Translations under genes and position numbers: made by a program
Shown here: one piece after another, positions 8,348 to 15,951 of the stretch
Numbering within the stretch: position 1 is the stretch's first letter
How the letters are laid out: each line of letters opens with the position of its first letter
NCBI GenBank assembly: GCA_022072225.1
Contig: JAJVIC010000002.1
Span: forward strand, 696,404 to 760,403
DNA length: 64,000 nucleotides
Direction of reading: 5' to 3'
Origin: Bacteroidia bacterium
Lineage (GTDB): Bacteria > Bacteroidota > Bacteroidia > SXHM01
The notes under the pieces: model-generated
Database searches by the model: none
The model's input: only the letters and a program-made list of their open reading frames with translations
Told to the model about the DNA's origin: nothing

Positions 8348-9586
8348 ATGAATTCCCTCATCCGCGAGAATATAAAAGTTGCTTTGCAGGCCATCCGCAG
8401 TCAGTTGCTGCGTACCATCCTCACCGTTCTCATTATTGCATTTGGTATTATGGCTTTGGTCGGCATCCTTACCGCAATTGACGGTATCAAGCAAAGCATC
8501 AACAACAACTTTGCGAATATGGGTGCCAATACATTCACCATTCGCAACCGTGGCGATATGATTCGCATTGGCAAAAACGGAACCAAGCCTAAAAAATTCC
8601 GAACCATTACCTACAACGAAGCACAACGCTTCTGCGATGAGTTTTCCTTCCCTTCACTCCCATCCGTTTCGGCTCTTGCCACGCAAATTGCTACCATACG
8701 TTACGAAAACGAAAAAACCAATCCCAATATCTCCGTCTTTGGCGGTGATATCAACTACCTCGCTGTTTCGGGCTATGAACTCGAAAGCGGACGCAACTTC
8801 TCTAATCAGGAAATTCAAAGCGGAACTTCACTCGTAATCCTTGGAAATGAAATAGCAAAAACCTTATTTAAAAATACCGACCCTTTAGGCAAAATTGTTT
8901 CCATCGGAAGCAATAAATACAAAGTAATTGGCGTATTGAAAGAAAAAGGCAGCAGCATGGGCTTTGGTGGCGACAAAATGTGCATCATCTCCATCGGAAA
9001 CCTGCGTCATTATTACATGCGGCCAAAGCTCTCCTTCGTTATCAGCGTGCTGGCAAACGATGCACAAAGCCTCGACAATGCCGTAAGCGAAGCTACCGGC
9101 CTGTTCCGTAAAATACGCGAGGTAAAACTGGGCGAAGAAGAAAATTTTGAAGTGGTAAAAAGCGACAGCCTTTCAACAATGCTGATTGAAAACATAAGCT
9201 ACGTTACAATGGCCGCAACCATCATTGGTTTTATTACCCTGCTTGGCGCAGCAATTGGTCTTATGAACATCATGCTCGTTTCTGTAACAGAGCGCACCCG
9301 CGAAATCGGTATTCGTAAAGCAATAGGCGCAAAAGCAAAACTGATACGCCAGCAGTTTTTAATTGAAGCAATCGTAATTTGTCAGCTGGGCGGCTTGCTC
9401 GGAATTATTTTCGGCATTGCAATGGGTAATGCAGTAAGCTTTTTTGTAGGTGGCGGCTTCATTATTCCCTGGCTCTGGATTAGCGGTGGAATTATTCTCT
9501 GTTTTATTGTCGGTGTTGTTTCAGGAATTTATCCTGCCATCAAAGCCTCAAAGCTCGACCCCATTGAAGCACTGCGCTTCGAGTAG
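8348..9586 (+). CDS. MacB/FtsX-type ABC transporter permease
   Basis: 412 aa with the MacB layout. An N-terminal segment (about 15-45, LRTILTVLIIAFGIMALVG) precedes a periplasmic core of about 230 residues (about 48-275). Three membrane helices of the FtsX domain follow; ATIIGFITLLGAAIGLMNIM, SVTERTREIGIRKAIGA and the closing DPIEALRFE are all typical. Such permeases pair with a separate ATPase to drive efflux or lipoprotein release, without transporting the substrate through their own channel. No ATPase is adjacent here; the LolD-like ATPase at 45.7 kb could be a partner, but this is only a guess. The gene ends 9 nt before the next one. Confidence 0.9.
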   Translation: MNSLIRENIKVALQAIRSQLLRTILTVLIIAFGIMALVGILTAIDGIKQSINNNFANMGANTFTIRNRGDMIRIGKNGTKPKKFRTITYNEAQRFCDEFSFPSLPSVSALATQIATIRYENEKTNPNISVFGGDINYLAVSGYELESGRNFSNQEIQSGTSLVILGNEIAKTLFKNTDPLGKIVSIGSNKYKVIGVLKEKGSSMGFGGDKMCIISIGNLRHYYMRPKLSFVISVLANDAQSLDNAVSEATGLFRKIREVKLGEEENFEVVKSDSLSTMLIENISYVTMAATIIGFITLLGAAIGLMNIMLVSVTERTREIGIRKAIGAKAKLIRQQFLIEAIVICQLGGLLGIIFGIAMGNAVSFFVGGGFIIPWLWISGGIILCFIVGVVSGIYPAIKASKLDPIEALRFE

Positions 9587-9595
9587 TTTTGTTTT

Positions 9596-10237
9596 ATGGA
9601 ACATATTCTTTTCAAAACAGCAAATACAAATGATACCATTGCAGTTTGCTCTTTTGACGAATCCATTGAAACAGAATTCTCCAAAATTGAAAAATCGCTC
9701 TCTTCTGAAGAAGTAAACGACATTCGCAATTTCAGAAACGAAAACTTCCGCAGACAGAAAATGGCCGGACGGGTTTTACTCAGCACTCTTCTTGGCGAAC
9801 CCGGAAAAATAGAATACGACCAACATGGTAAACCACATCTGAAAAGCCATGTCTTTGACATTTCTTTTTCTCATGCCAAAGACAAAGTAGCAGTAATGTT
9901 AAGTAAAAAGACTGCAGGAACAGATATACAGGATATTACTCCCCGCATTCGCAGAATAGTTCATAAATACATGAACCAACCTGAACTTGACAGCCTTCAG
10001 GAACAAACTTACGACACGCACGCAACCCTCTATTGGTGTGCAAAAGAAGCACTTTACAAAGCCTATGGCGAACGTCAGCTTATTTTCACCGACAATATAA
10101 TTGTAGAACCATTTTCGTTTATTCCCGGCAAAGGAACATTTAAAGGAAGCATCGTGCTAAACCATTCAAAAAGAGATTTCGTGCTGAAGTATGAAATAAT
10201 CGGCATATTTATTTTGGTTTATCTTTGGAACGAATAA
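9596..10237 (+). CDS. 4'-phosphopantetheinyl transferase superfamily protein
   Basis: 213 aa. Contains the three PPTase signatures in order: FSHAKDKVAV (91-100), GTDIQ (108-112, normally G-x-D-x-E) and WCAKEALYKAYG (147-158). The family transfers phosphopantetheine from CoA to a serine of acyl- or peptidyl-carrier proteins, using Mg2+ held by the Asp and Glu residues. The Gln in place of the usual Glu at 112 is mildly unusual but the second Glu (WxxKEAxxK) is intact, so activity is plausible. Size fits the Sfp/EntD-like subfamily. It lies directly downstream of the permease. Confidence 0.88.
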   Translation: MEHILFKTANTNDTIAVCSFDESIETEFSKIEKSLSSEEVNDIRNFRNENFRRQKMAGRVLLSTLLGEPGKIEYDQHGKPHLKSHVFDISFSHAKDKVAVMLSKKTAGTDIQDITPRIRRIVHKYMNQPELDSLQEQTYDTHATLYWCAKEALYKAYGERQLIFTDNIIVEPFSFIPGKGTFKGSIVLNHSKRDFVLKYEIIGIFILVYLWNE

Positions 10238-10240
10238 TAA

Positions 10241-10301
10241 CGTCACCCTGAACTTGTTTCAGGGTCTGACAATGTGATGCTGAAACGAGTTCAGCATGAC
10301 G
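10241..10301. repeat. REP-like double palindrome, copy 1
   Basis: Two adjacent imperfect palindromes, CACCCTGAAC-TTGTTTCAGGGT and GATGCTGAAACGAGTTCAGCAT, bounded by CGTCA...TGACG. A second copy in inverted orientation lies at 30695-30752 and a modified one at 26963-27005. Confidence 0.85.
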
Positions 10302-10338
10302 AAAATTAATCTTTATATTGCGAACGATTTATTTAAGA

Positions 10339-11076
10339 ATGAACATTTACGATAACATAGCGAAGAACAAAGCCAAAGGCAAAAAGCAGTTTGCCATTCT
10401 TATCGACCCCGATAAACTTAAGGTTAAAGACCTGGATAAGTTGGTAAAAGTTGCAGCGCAGGCAAAAGCCGATTACTTTTTCATTGGCGGAAGCCTTATT
10501 ACCGATAACAGGTTAGACGAGTGTCTGCGCATCATCAACAAGCAAAGTAAAATACCAACTGTTCTCTTTCCCGGAAGCGTTATGCAGGTTAGTCCGCAGG
10601 CAAAGGCAATTTTACTGCTCTCTGTTATCTCAGGTCGCAATGCCGAAATGCTGATTGGAAAACATGTAATAGCCGCACCGCTTCTTAAGTCAAGCAAACT
10701 TGAAATCATCCCAACCGGATATATGTTGATTGACAGCGGTCGCGCTACCTCTGTAACTTACATGAGCAACACTACTCCTATTCCTGCCGACAAAAACGAT
10801 ATTGCTGTTTGCACGGCAATGGCTGGCGAAATGCTTGGTTTGAAACTCATCTACATGGATGCCGGCAGCGGTGCAAAACAACCCATTACCGAAGAAATGA
10901 TTCGTGCGGTAAGTAAATCGGTTTCTGTGCCCTTAATAATTGGTGGTGGCATTAATTCTGCTGAAAAAGCATTGAAAAATTGCAAAGCAGGTGCCGATGT
11001 AATTGTAGTCGGAAATGCCATTGAAAAAGATTATTCACTAATCAGCGATATAGCGGATGCAGTCCACTCCGCATGA
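10339..11076 (+). CDS. Geranylgeranylglyceryl/heptaprenylglyceryl phosphate synthase (PcrB/GGGPS family)
   Basis: 245 aa from the ATG at 10339 (an upstream TTG at 10318 is less likely). TIM-barrel prenyltransferase that joins a polyprenyl diphosphate to glycerol-1-phosphate. Diagnostic strings are FAILIDPDKL (substrate phosphate/metal region), FIGGSLITD, PTVLFPGSVMQVS, YMDAGSGAKQPI and the phosphate-binding IIGGGINSAEKA plus ADVIVVGNAIE. These match the group II bacterial enzymes common in Bacteroidota, whose physiological lipid product is not settled. It heads a co-directional cluster with the TenI-like, pnuC and NR-kinase genes. Confidence 0.92.
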   Translation: MNIYDNIAKNKAKGKKQFAILIDPDKLKVKDLDKLVKVAAQAKADYFFIGGSLITDNRLDECLRIINKQSKIPTVLFPGSVMQVSPQAKAILLLSVISGRNAEMLIGKHVIAAPLLKSSKLEIIPTGYMLIDSGRATSVTYMSNTTPIPADKNDIAVCTAMAGEMLGLKLIYMDAGSGAKQPITEEMIRAVSKSVSVPLIIGGGINSAEKALKNCKAGADVIVVGNAIEKDYSLISDIADAVHSA

Positions 11077-11092
11077 TAAAATAAAGATTCAA

Positions 11093-11737
11093 ATGAGGTT
11101 TATTTTATTTTCGGACAGCTACAAAGACGATTCGGAACCGGCTATAGTAACGCAGATGTTTCAGAATGGCTTAGAAACATTTCATTTGAATAAACCTCGT
11201 TTTACTGAAGAAATGTATGAGGAATATATTGAATCCATTCCCGAAGAATATCATTCCAGAATTTTCATCCATCAGTTCCATGGATATGTTACAAAATATA
11301 AACTCGCAGGAATTTACCTGCACCGGAGAAAAGGATTAAACAAAGATTACCTGCACCGTCTTCAGATGTGGTGGTATTTCAAACGCAGACCTGATTTGAA
11401 AATTACATGTTCCTTCAGCAAATTATCAAATATGTATGAAGTGAAAGAAGTCTACGACCATGTTTTATTACGCCCTGTTTTCGGCAGTAAGTCAGAAGGT
11501 AATTACCACAGCGCATTCCCTGAAACCGGATTAATGGATGCACTTGGAAAAACCAAGCATACCGTAGCAGCCTTTGGCGGAACTGATTATGATAAAATTG
11601 AAACAGTATTTAAACTTGGTTTCAAAGGGTTTGCAATAAAAGGAGGGATTTGGCGATCACAAGATCCCTTTGCAGAATTTATTCGGATAAGAGACAGGGT
11701 TGCTGAACTGGAAAAGATATATTCACAATTTGAATAA
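11093..11737 (+). CDS. Thiamine phosphate synthase/TenI-like protein
   Basis: 214 aa from ATG 11093; a longer form from 11057 would overlap the previous gene by 20 nt. A half-barrel pattern typical of the ThiE/TenI family is seen: NGLETFHLNKP, SRIFIHQ, LAGIYLHRR, DHVLLRPVFGSKSEGNYHSAF and GFAIKGGIW. In this family ThiE couples the thiazole and pyrimidine moieties of thiamine, while TenI homologues act as thiazole tautomerases. Short Bacteroidota forms like this are often of the second kind or unknown, so the exact reaction is open. The gene following is a vitamin-type transporter. Confidence 0.8.
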   Translation: MRFILFSDSYKDDSEPAIVTQMFQNGLETFHLNKPRFTEEMYEEYIESIPEEYHSRIFIHQFHGYVTKYKLAGIYLHRRKGLNKDYLHRLQMWWYFKRRPDLKITCSFSKLSNMYEVKEVYDHVLLRPVFGSKSEGNYHSAFPETGLMDALGKTKHTVAAFGGTDYDKIETVFKLGFKGFAIKGGIWRSQDPFAEFIRIRDRVAELEKIYSQFE

Positions 11738-11745
11738 TTACCGGT

Positions 11746-12336
11746 GTGAGTGAAATCCTGTTGAATGCATGGCAACAAACATCCTGGATTGAAATAATTG
11801 CAGTTATATTCAGTATAGCCTACACTATACTTGCAGCTTACGAAAGCAACTGGTGTTGGCCGGCAGCAATTATCAGCGTTTCAATTTATACCTCTATCTG
11901 CTTTAGTGCAAAACTTTATTCAGAAACAGGGCTTCAGGTATTTTATCTCATAATGGCATTTTATGGCTGGTTTGAATGGACACGTAACGGTCAGCAAAAG
12001 CCCGAATTGAAGATTTCAAAAATTGACAATCAAATTCATTTACTTCTTGTTGTAGCAGGAATTACGGGTACTGCTTTGCTTTATTATATTATGAAGAAAT
12101 ATACTGATGCAGCGCTTCCTCTTGCAGATTCTGTTGTAACAGCCTTTAGCCTTGTTACCACTTACATGATGGTGAAAAAATATATTGAAAACTGGCTGTG
12201 GTGGATAGTTATTGATGGACTTGCAGTATACATTTATATTAGTCGTGGCTATACACTTACTGCTGTTTTGTATTTTATTTATGTTATTATTGTGGTCGTA
12301 GCCTACTTCAAATGGAGAAAGTTGCTTTTAAAATAA
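11746..12336 (+). CDS. pnuC: PnuC-family vitamin transporter (probably nicotinamide riboside)
   Basis: 196 aa, about seven membrane helices, GTG start 9 nt after the previous stop. The core signature is YESNWCWPAAIISVSIYT...YSETGLQVFYLIMAFYGWFEW followed by WLWWIVIDGLAVYIYI, as in PnuC facilitators. PnuC takes up nicotinamide riboside by facilitated diffusion with metabolic trapping by phosphorylation. The next gene encodes exactly such a kinase domain, which favours nicotinamide riboside over thiamine. Because a TenI-like gene lies upstream, the thiamine-specific variant PnuT cannot be wholly excluded. Confidence 0.9.
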   Translation: MSEILLNAWQQTSWIEIIAVIFSIAYTILAAYESNWCWPAAIISVSIYTSICFSAKLYSETGLQVFYLIMAFYGWFEWTRNGQQKPELKISKIDNQIHLLLVVAGITGTALLYYIMKKYTDAALPLADSVVTAFSLVTTYMMVKKYIENWLWWIVIDGLAVYIYISRGYTLTAVLYFIYVIIVVVAYFKWRKLLLK

Positions 12337-12340
12337 GTAC

Positions 12341-12865
12341 ATGAAAAAAAAGATTGCAATAGTTGGTCCGGAGTCTACAGGAAAGTCAACACTTTCAGCA
12401 AAGCTTGCTGCACATTATACTACCGAATGGGTGCATGAATATGCACGCGAATATCTGAACAGCATCAACCGCCCCTACAACTATGACGACCTTAAATTAA
12501 TTGCAAAAGGGCAAATAGAGGAAGAAGACCGGAAATTAGAAGATGTCACTGATCTGCTGATTTGCGATACAACCATGCTTACCCTCAAAATATGGAGTGA
12601 GTATGCTTTTAAAAAGTGCGATCCATTGATTTTAAACAATCTTGAAAGCAGAAAATACAATTTACACTTACTCTGCAATATTGATCTTCCATGGGTTTCA
12701 GACCCGCAGCGCGAGCATCCCGACAAACGCAAATTTTTTTTTGACTGGTACGAAAAAGAACTGAAAAAGCAAAAATTGAATTACATAATCATAGAAGGAA
12801 AAGTTGGCGAACGTTTTGAAAGCGCGGTGAAAGCAATTGATAAACTGCTCCTGAACAAATTATAA
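12341..12865 (+). CDS. NadR-type ribosylnicotinamide kinase (P-loop ATPase)
   Basis: 174 aa. Walker A is GPESTGKST (8-16), followed by VHEYAREYL, DLLICDTTMLTLKIWSEYAF and DLPWVSDPQREHPDKR, all characteristic of the C-terminal kinase domain of NadR. The adenylyltransferase domain of full-length NadR is absent, so this is a stand-alone kinase. It would phosphorylate nicotinamide riboside to NMN, trapping what PnuC imports. It starts 4 nt after pnuC, consistent with co-translation. Confidence 0.9.
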   Translation: MKKKIAIVGPESTGKSTLSAKLAAHYTTEWVHEYAREYLNSINRPYNYDDLKLIAKGQIEEEDRKLEDVTDLLICDTTMLTLKIWSEYAFKKCDPLILNNLESRKYNLHLLCNIDLPWVSDPQREHPDKRKFFFDWYEKELKKQKLNYIIIEGKVGERFESAVKAIDKLLLNKL

Positions 12866-12872
12866 TTGACCA

Positions 12873-14087
12873 ATGACTGCTGATAAAAAGAAATCCGTTA
12901 CCATGCTCATCGTTGTGGCTGCACTCGGCTACTTTGTTGACATTTATGATTTGGTTGTTTTCAATGTAGTGAAAAAAGAAAGCATGGCTGCGCTCGGCAT
13001 TCCTGTTGAGAAAGAAATTTTCCTTTTCAATATGCAGATGCTGGGAATGTTGATTGGTGGTATTCTTTGGGGAATTTTAGGCGATAAAAAGGGCAGGATT
13101 TCCGTTTTGTTCGGTTCTATTTTTCTGTATTCGGCTGCCAACATTGCCAATTCATTCGCTACAGGTATAGTGGATTACAGCATTTACCGTTTCCTTGCAG
13201 GTATTGGACTTGCAGGTGAGTTAGGCGCTGGGATTACGCTCGTTGCCGAAAGTATGGACAAAGAAAAACGCGGCTACGGCACGATGGTAATCGTTACTTT
13301 GGGTGCTTTAGGTGCAGTTGCAGCTTCGCTTGTAGGAAACAATCTCGGCTGGAAAAACACATACTTGGTTGGTGGTGGATTAGGTCTTGCTCTCCTCCTG
13401 CTTCGTGCCGGAGCTTTTGAATCCGGAATGTATAAAAGCGTTGAAAGTTCAAAAGTTGCGCGCGGTTCATTCATCAGTTTATTTACCAACAGAGAACGTT
13501 TTCTAAAATACCTGAATTGTATTTTAATCGGCTTGCCCATTTGGTTTGCCATTGGTGTATTGATAAATCTGAGCAATAAATTCGGTGAAGTAATTGGCGT
13601 AAGCGAACCTGTGAAAGTTGCCGACAGCGTAATGTATGCATACATCGGCTTATCGTTTGGTGATTTGCTCAGTGGTTTACTCAGTCAGATTTTCCGTAGC
13701 AGAAAAAAAGTAGTAGTCGGCTATTTAATTCTATCGGTTCTGCTGCTTTTTCTTTATCTTTTCAATCATGGAGTTTCCATTCAGTATTTTCATTTTCTCT
13801 GTTTCCTGCTTGGAACTGCAACGGGCTATTGGGCTTTGTTTGTCACCATTGCTTCCGAACAATTCGGAACTAACATACGCTCAACGGTTACAACTACAGT
13901 TCCTAATTTTGTACGTGGTGCTGTTGTACCTATTACGCTATCATTTTCAGCACTTATACCATACGTTGGTATTCTTTACAGCGCACTGATTGTTGGCGGA
14001 GTTTGTCTTGCGTTTGCATTCTACGCAATACTGAATGTGAAGGAAACATTCAGCAAAGACCTCGATTACGTAGATGAAATCAGTTAA
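12873..14087 (+). CDS. MFS transporter
   Basis: 404 aa with about 12 membrane helices. The first helix has FVDIYDLVVFNV and the loop 2-3 signature is GILGDKKGRISVLFGS (G-x-L-x-D-x-x-G-R). YRFLAGIGLAGELGAGITLVAE and the late FGTNIRSTVTTTVPNFVRG resemble the metabolite:H+ symporter branch (MHS/SV2-like). The substrate is unknown. It follows the NR-kinase gene by 7 nt on the same strand, so it may belong to the same transcript. Confidence 0.9.
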   Translation: MTADKKKSVTMLIVVAALGYFVDIYDLVVFNVVKKESMAALGIPVEKEIFLFNMQMLGMLIGGILWGILGDKKGRISVLFGSIFLYSAANIANSFATGIVDYSIYRFLAGIGLAGELGAGITLVAESMDKEKRGYGTMVIVTLGALGAVAASLVGNNLGWKNTYLVGGGLGLALLLLRAGAFESGMYKSVESSKVARGSFISLFTNRERFLKYLNCILIGLPIWFAIGVLINLSNKFGEVIGVSEPVKVADSVMYAYIGLSFGDLLSGLLSQIFRSRKKVVVGYLILSVLLLFLYLFNHGVSIQYFHFLCFLLGTATGYWALFVTIASEQFGTNIRSTVTTTVPNFVRGAVVPITLSFSALIPYVGILYSALIVGGVCLAFAFYAILNVKETFSKDLDYVDEIS

Positions 14088-14154
14088 CAGAGTTTAATAA
14101 CTTTGCATCGCATTTTCAGTTCTGAATTCTTCATTCTAAATTCTCAATTTTCCC

Positions 14155-15786
14155 ATGCCAAAAGGTATTTATAAAGTCCCGACACCCGTAAATGAACCTG
14201 TAAAAAGCTATGCACCCGGAAGCACAGAGCGAAAGGATTTGCAGGCAATGCTGAAAGAACTACGTTCAAAACAGTTAGATATTCCGATGTACATTGGTGA
14301 CGAGGAAGTGCGCAGCGGAAATAAAACACGACTTGCTCCGCCCCACGATCATAAACATACACTTGGCTATTTTCACAAAAGCGATAAAAAGCATGTAAGT
14401 CAGGCAATACGTGCCGCACTTACCGCAAAAAAGAAATGGGCTGAACTTTCGTGGGAACACCGCGCGAGTATTTTCCTGAAAGCCGCTGAACTGATTGCCG
14501 GTCCTTACCGCGCAAAACTGAACGCAGCCACCATGCTGGGTCAAAGTAAAAATGCATATCAGGCCGAGATTGATTCTGCTTGCGAGATTATTGATTTCCT
14601 GCGCTTCAATGTATACTATATGAGCGAGATTTATGGCGAGCAACCTCAATCTGCTCCCGGAATATGGAACCGTTTGGAATGGCGACCATTAGAAGGTTTT
14701 ATTTATGCGCTCACGCCTTTCAATTTCACCGCCATTGCAGGAAATCTGCCTACTTCCTGCGCTATGATGGGAAATACAGTAGTGTGGAAACCAAGCAACA
14801 CGCAGGTTTATTCTGCAAATGTATTGATGGAAGTGTTCAGAAAAGCCGGAGTGCCTGACGGTGTTATCAACTTGATTTATCCTTCCGGTCCCGATGCCGC
14901 TGATGTGATTTTCGCACATCCGGATTTTGCAGGAATACATTTTACAGGCAGCACTGCTGTGTTTCAGAACATCTGGAAAACAATCGGCAACAACATTCAT
15001 CTCTACAAATCATACCCGCGTATAGTTGGAGAAACGGGCGGAAAAGATTTTATTCTCGCACATCCTTCGGCTGATGCAAAAGTGGTGGCTACTGCCATTT
15101 CGCGTGGTGCGTTTGAGTACCAGGGACAAAAATGTTCGGCTGCATCGCGTGCCTACATTCCTAAATCGCTTTGGAAAGATGTAAAAGAATTAGTGCTTGC
15201 CGATTTAAAAACCATGAAAATGGGCGGCACTGAAGATTTTACCAATTTCATTAATGCGGTAATTGACGAAAATTCGTTCAATAAACTTTCAACATATATC
15301 GCCAACGCGAAAAAAGATAAAAAGGCTGAAATCATTGCAGGAGGCAAATGCGATAAAAGCAAAGGTTATTTTATTGAGCCTACCATTATTCAGGCTAAAG
15401 ACCCGATGTATGTTACCATGTGCGAAGAGCTGTTTGGTCCTGTGCTGACGGTGTATGTATATGACGACAAGAAATTTGACGAGACTGTTAAGTTGGTTGA
15501 CAAAACCTCGCCTTACGCCTTAACAGGTGCCATCATTGCCCAAGACCGCTATGCCATTGAAAAAATGACTAAAAACCTTTCCAACGCTGCGGGTAATTTT
15601 TACATCAACGATAAACCAACCGGTGCGGTTGTAGGTCAGCAGCCGTTCGGTGGAGCGAGAGGAAGCGGAACAAACGACAAAGCAGGTGCTAAAATCAATC
15701 TGCTGCGCTGGGTTTCGCCACGCACCATTAAGGAAACCTTTGTGCCGCCAACGGATTACCGTTATCCGTTTTTGCAAAAGGATTAG
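14155..15786 (+). CDS. pruA: L-glutamate gamma-semialdehyde (1-pyrroline-5-carboxylate) dehydrogenase
   Basis: 543 aa, the length of group-I P5C dehydrogenases. The N-terminus NEPVKSYAPGSTERKDL is typical for eukaryote-like/Bacteroidota PruA. The general base sits in RIVGETGGKDF (about residue 292), the catalytic Cys in QGQKCSAASR (about residue 326), and the NAD-binding FTGSTAVF is present. It oxidises the proline catabolite glutamate semialdehyde to glutamate with NAD+. No proline dehydrogenase gene is adjacent in this window. Confidence 0.95.
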   Translation: MPKGIYKVPTPVNEPVKSYAPGSTERKDLQAMLKELRSKQLDIPMYIGDEEVRSGNKTRLAPPHDHKHTLGYFHKSDKKHVSQAIRAALTAKKKWAELSWEHRASIFLKAAELIAGPYRAKLNAATMLGQSKNAYQAEIDSACEIIDFLRFNVYYMSEIYGEQPQSAPGIWNRLEWRPLEGFIYALTPFNFTAIAGNLPTSCAMMGNTVVWKPSNTQVYSANVLMEVFRKAGVPDGVINLIYPSGPDAADVIFAHPDFAGIHFTGSTAVFQNIWKTIGNNIHLYKSYPRIVGETGGKDFILAHPSADAKVVATAISRGAFEYQGQKCSAASRAYIPKSLWKDVKELVLADLKTMKMGGTEDFTNFINAVIDENSFNKLSTYIANAKKDKKAEIIAGGKCDKSKGYFIEPTIIQAKDPMYVTMCEELFGPVLTVYVYDDKKFDETVKLVDKTSPYALTGAIIAQDRYAIEKMTKNLSNAAGNFYINDKPTGAVVGQQPFGGARGSGTNDKAGAKINLLRWVSPRTIKETFVPPTDYRYPFLQKD

Positions 15787-15833
15787 TTCCTGCTTTCTGT
15801 CTCTTCTGTTTCAGTAAAAGAATATTTTCTGTT

Positions 15834-15868
15834 TTTTGCTGAAACAGCATTTTTCTTCTATACTTTTG
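15834..15868 (+). promoter_or_regulatory. Bacteroidota-type promoter for the acylase gene
   Basis: TTTG at 15835-15838 and TACTTTTG (TAnnTTTG) at 15861-15868, 22 nt apart, about 84 bp before the start codon. An inverted repeat TGTTTCAG/CTGAAACA (15807-15846) overlaps the -33 region and may be the terminator of the preceding gene. Confidence 0.5.
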
Positions 15869-15951
15869 CAGCCGTCTGAAAGATGCCCTGATTTTTCTCC
15901 GCATTCTCAAAGCATAACATAGTGTTTCATTTTTTTATTCCATCTGCCGCA

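Noticed and set aside
8204-8626. 140-codon minus-strand frame over the MacB-type permease start
   Set aside because: Antisense shadow spanning two well-supported plus-strand genes and their gap.
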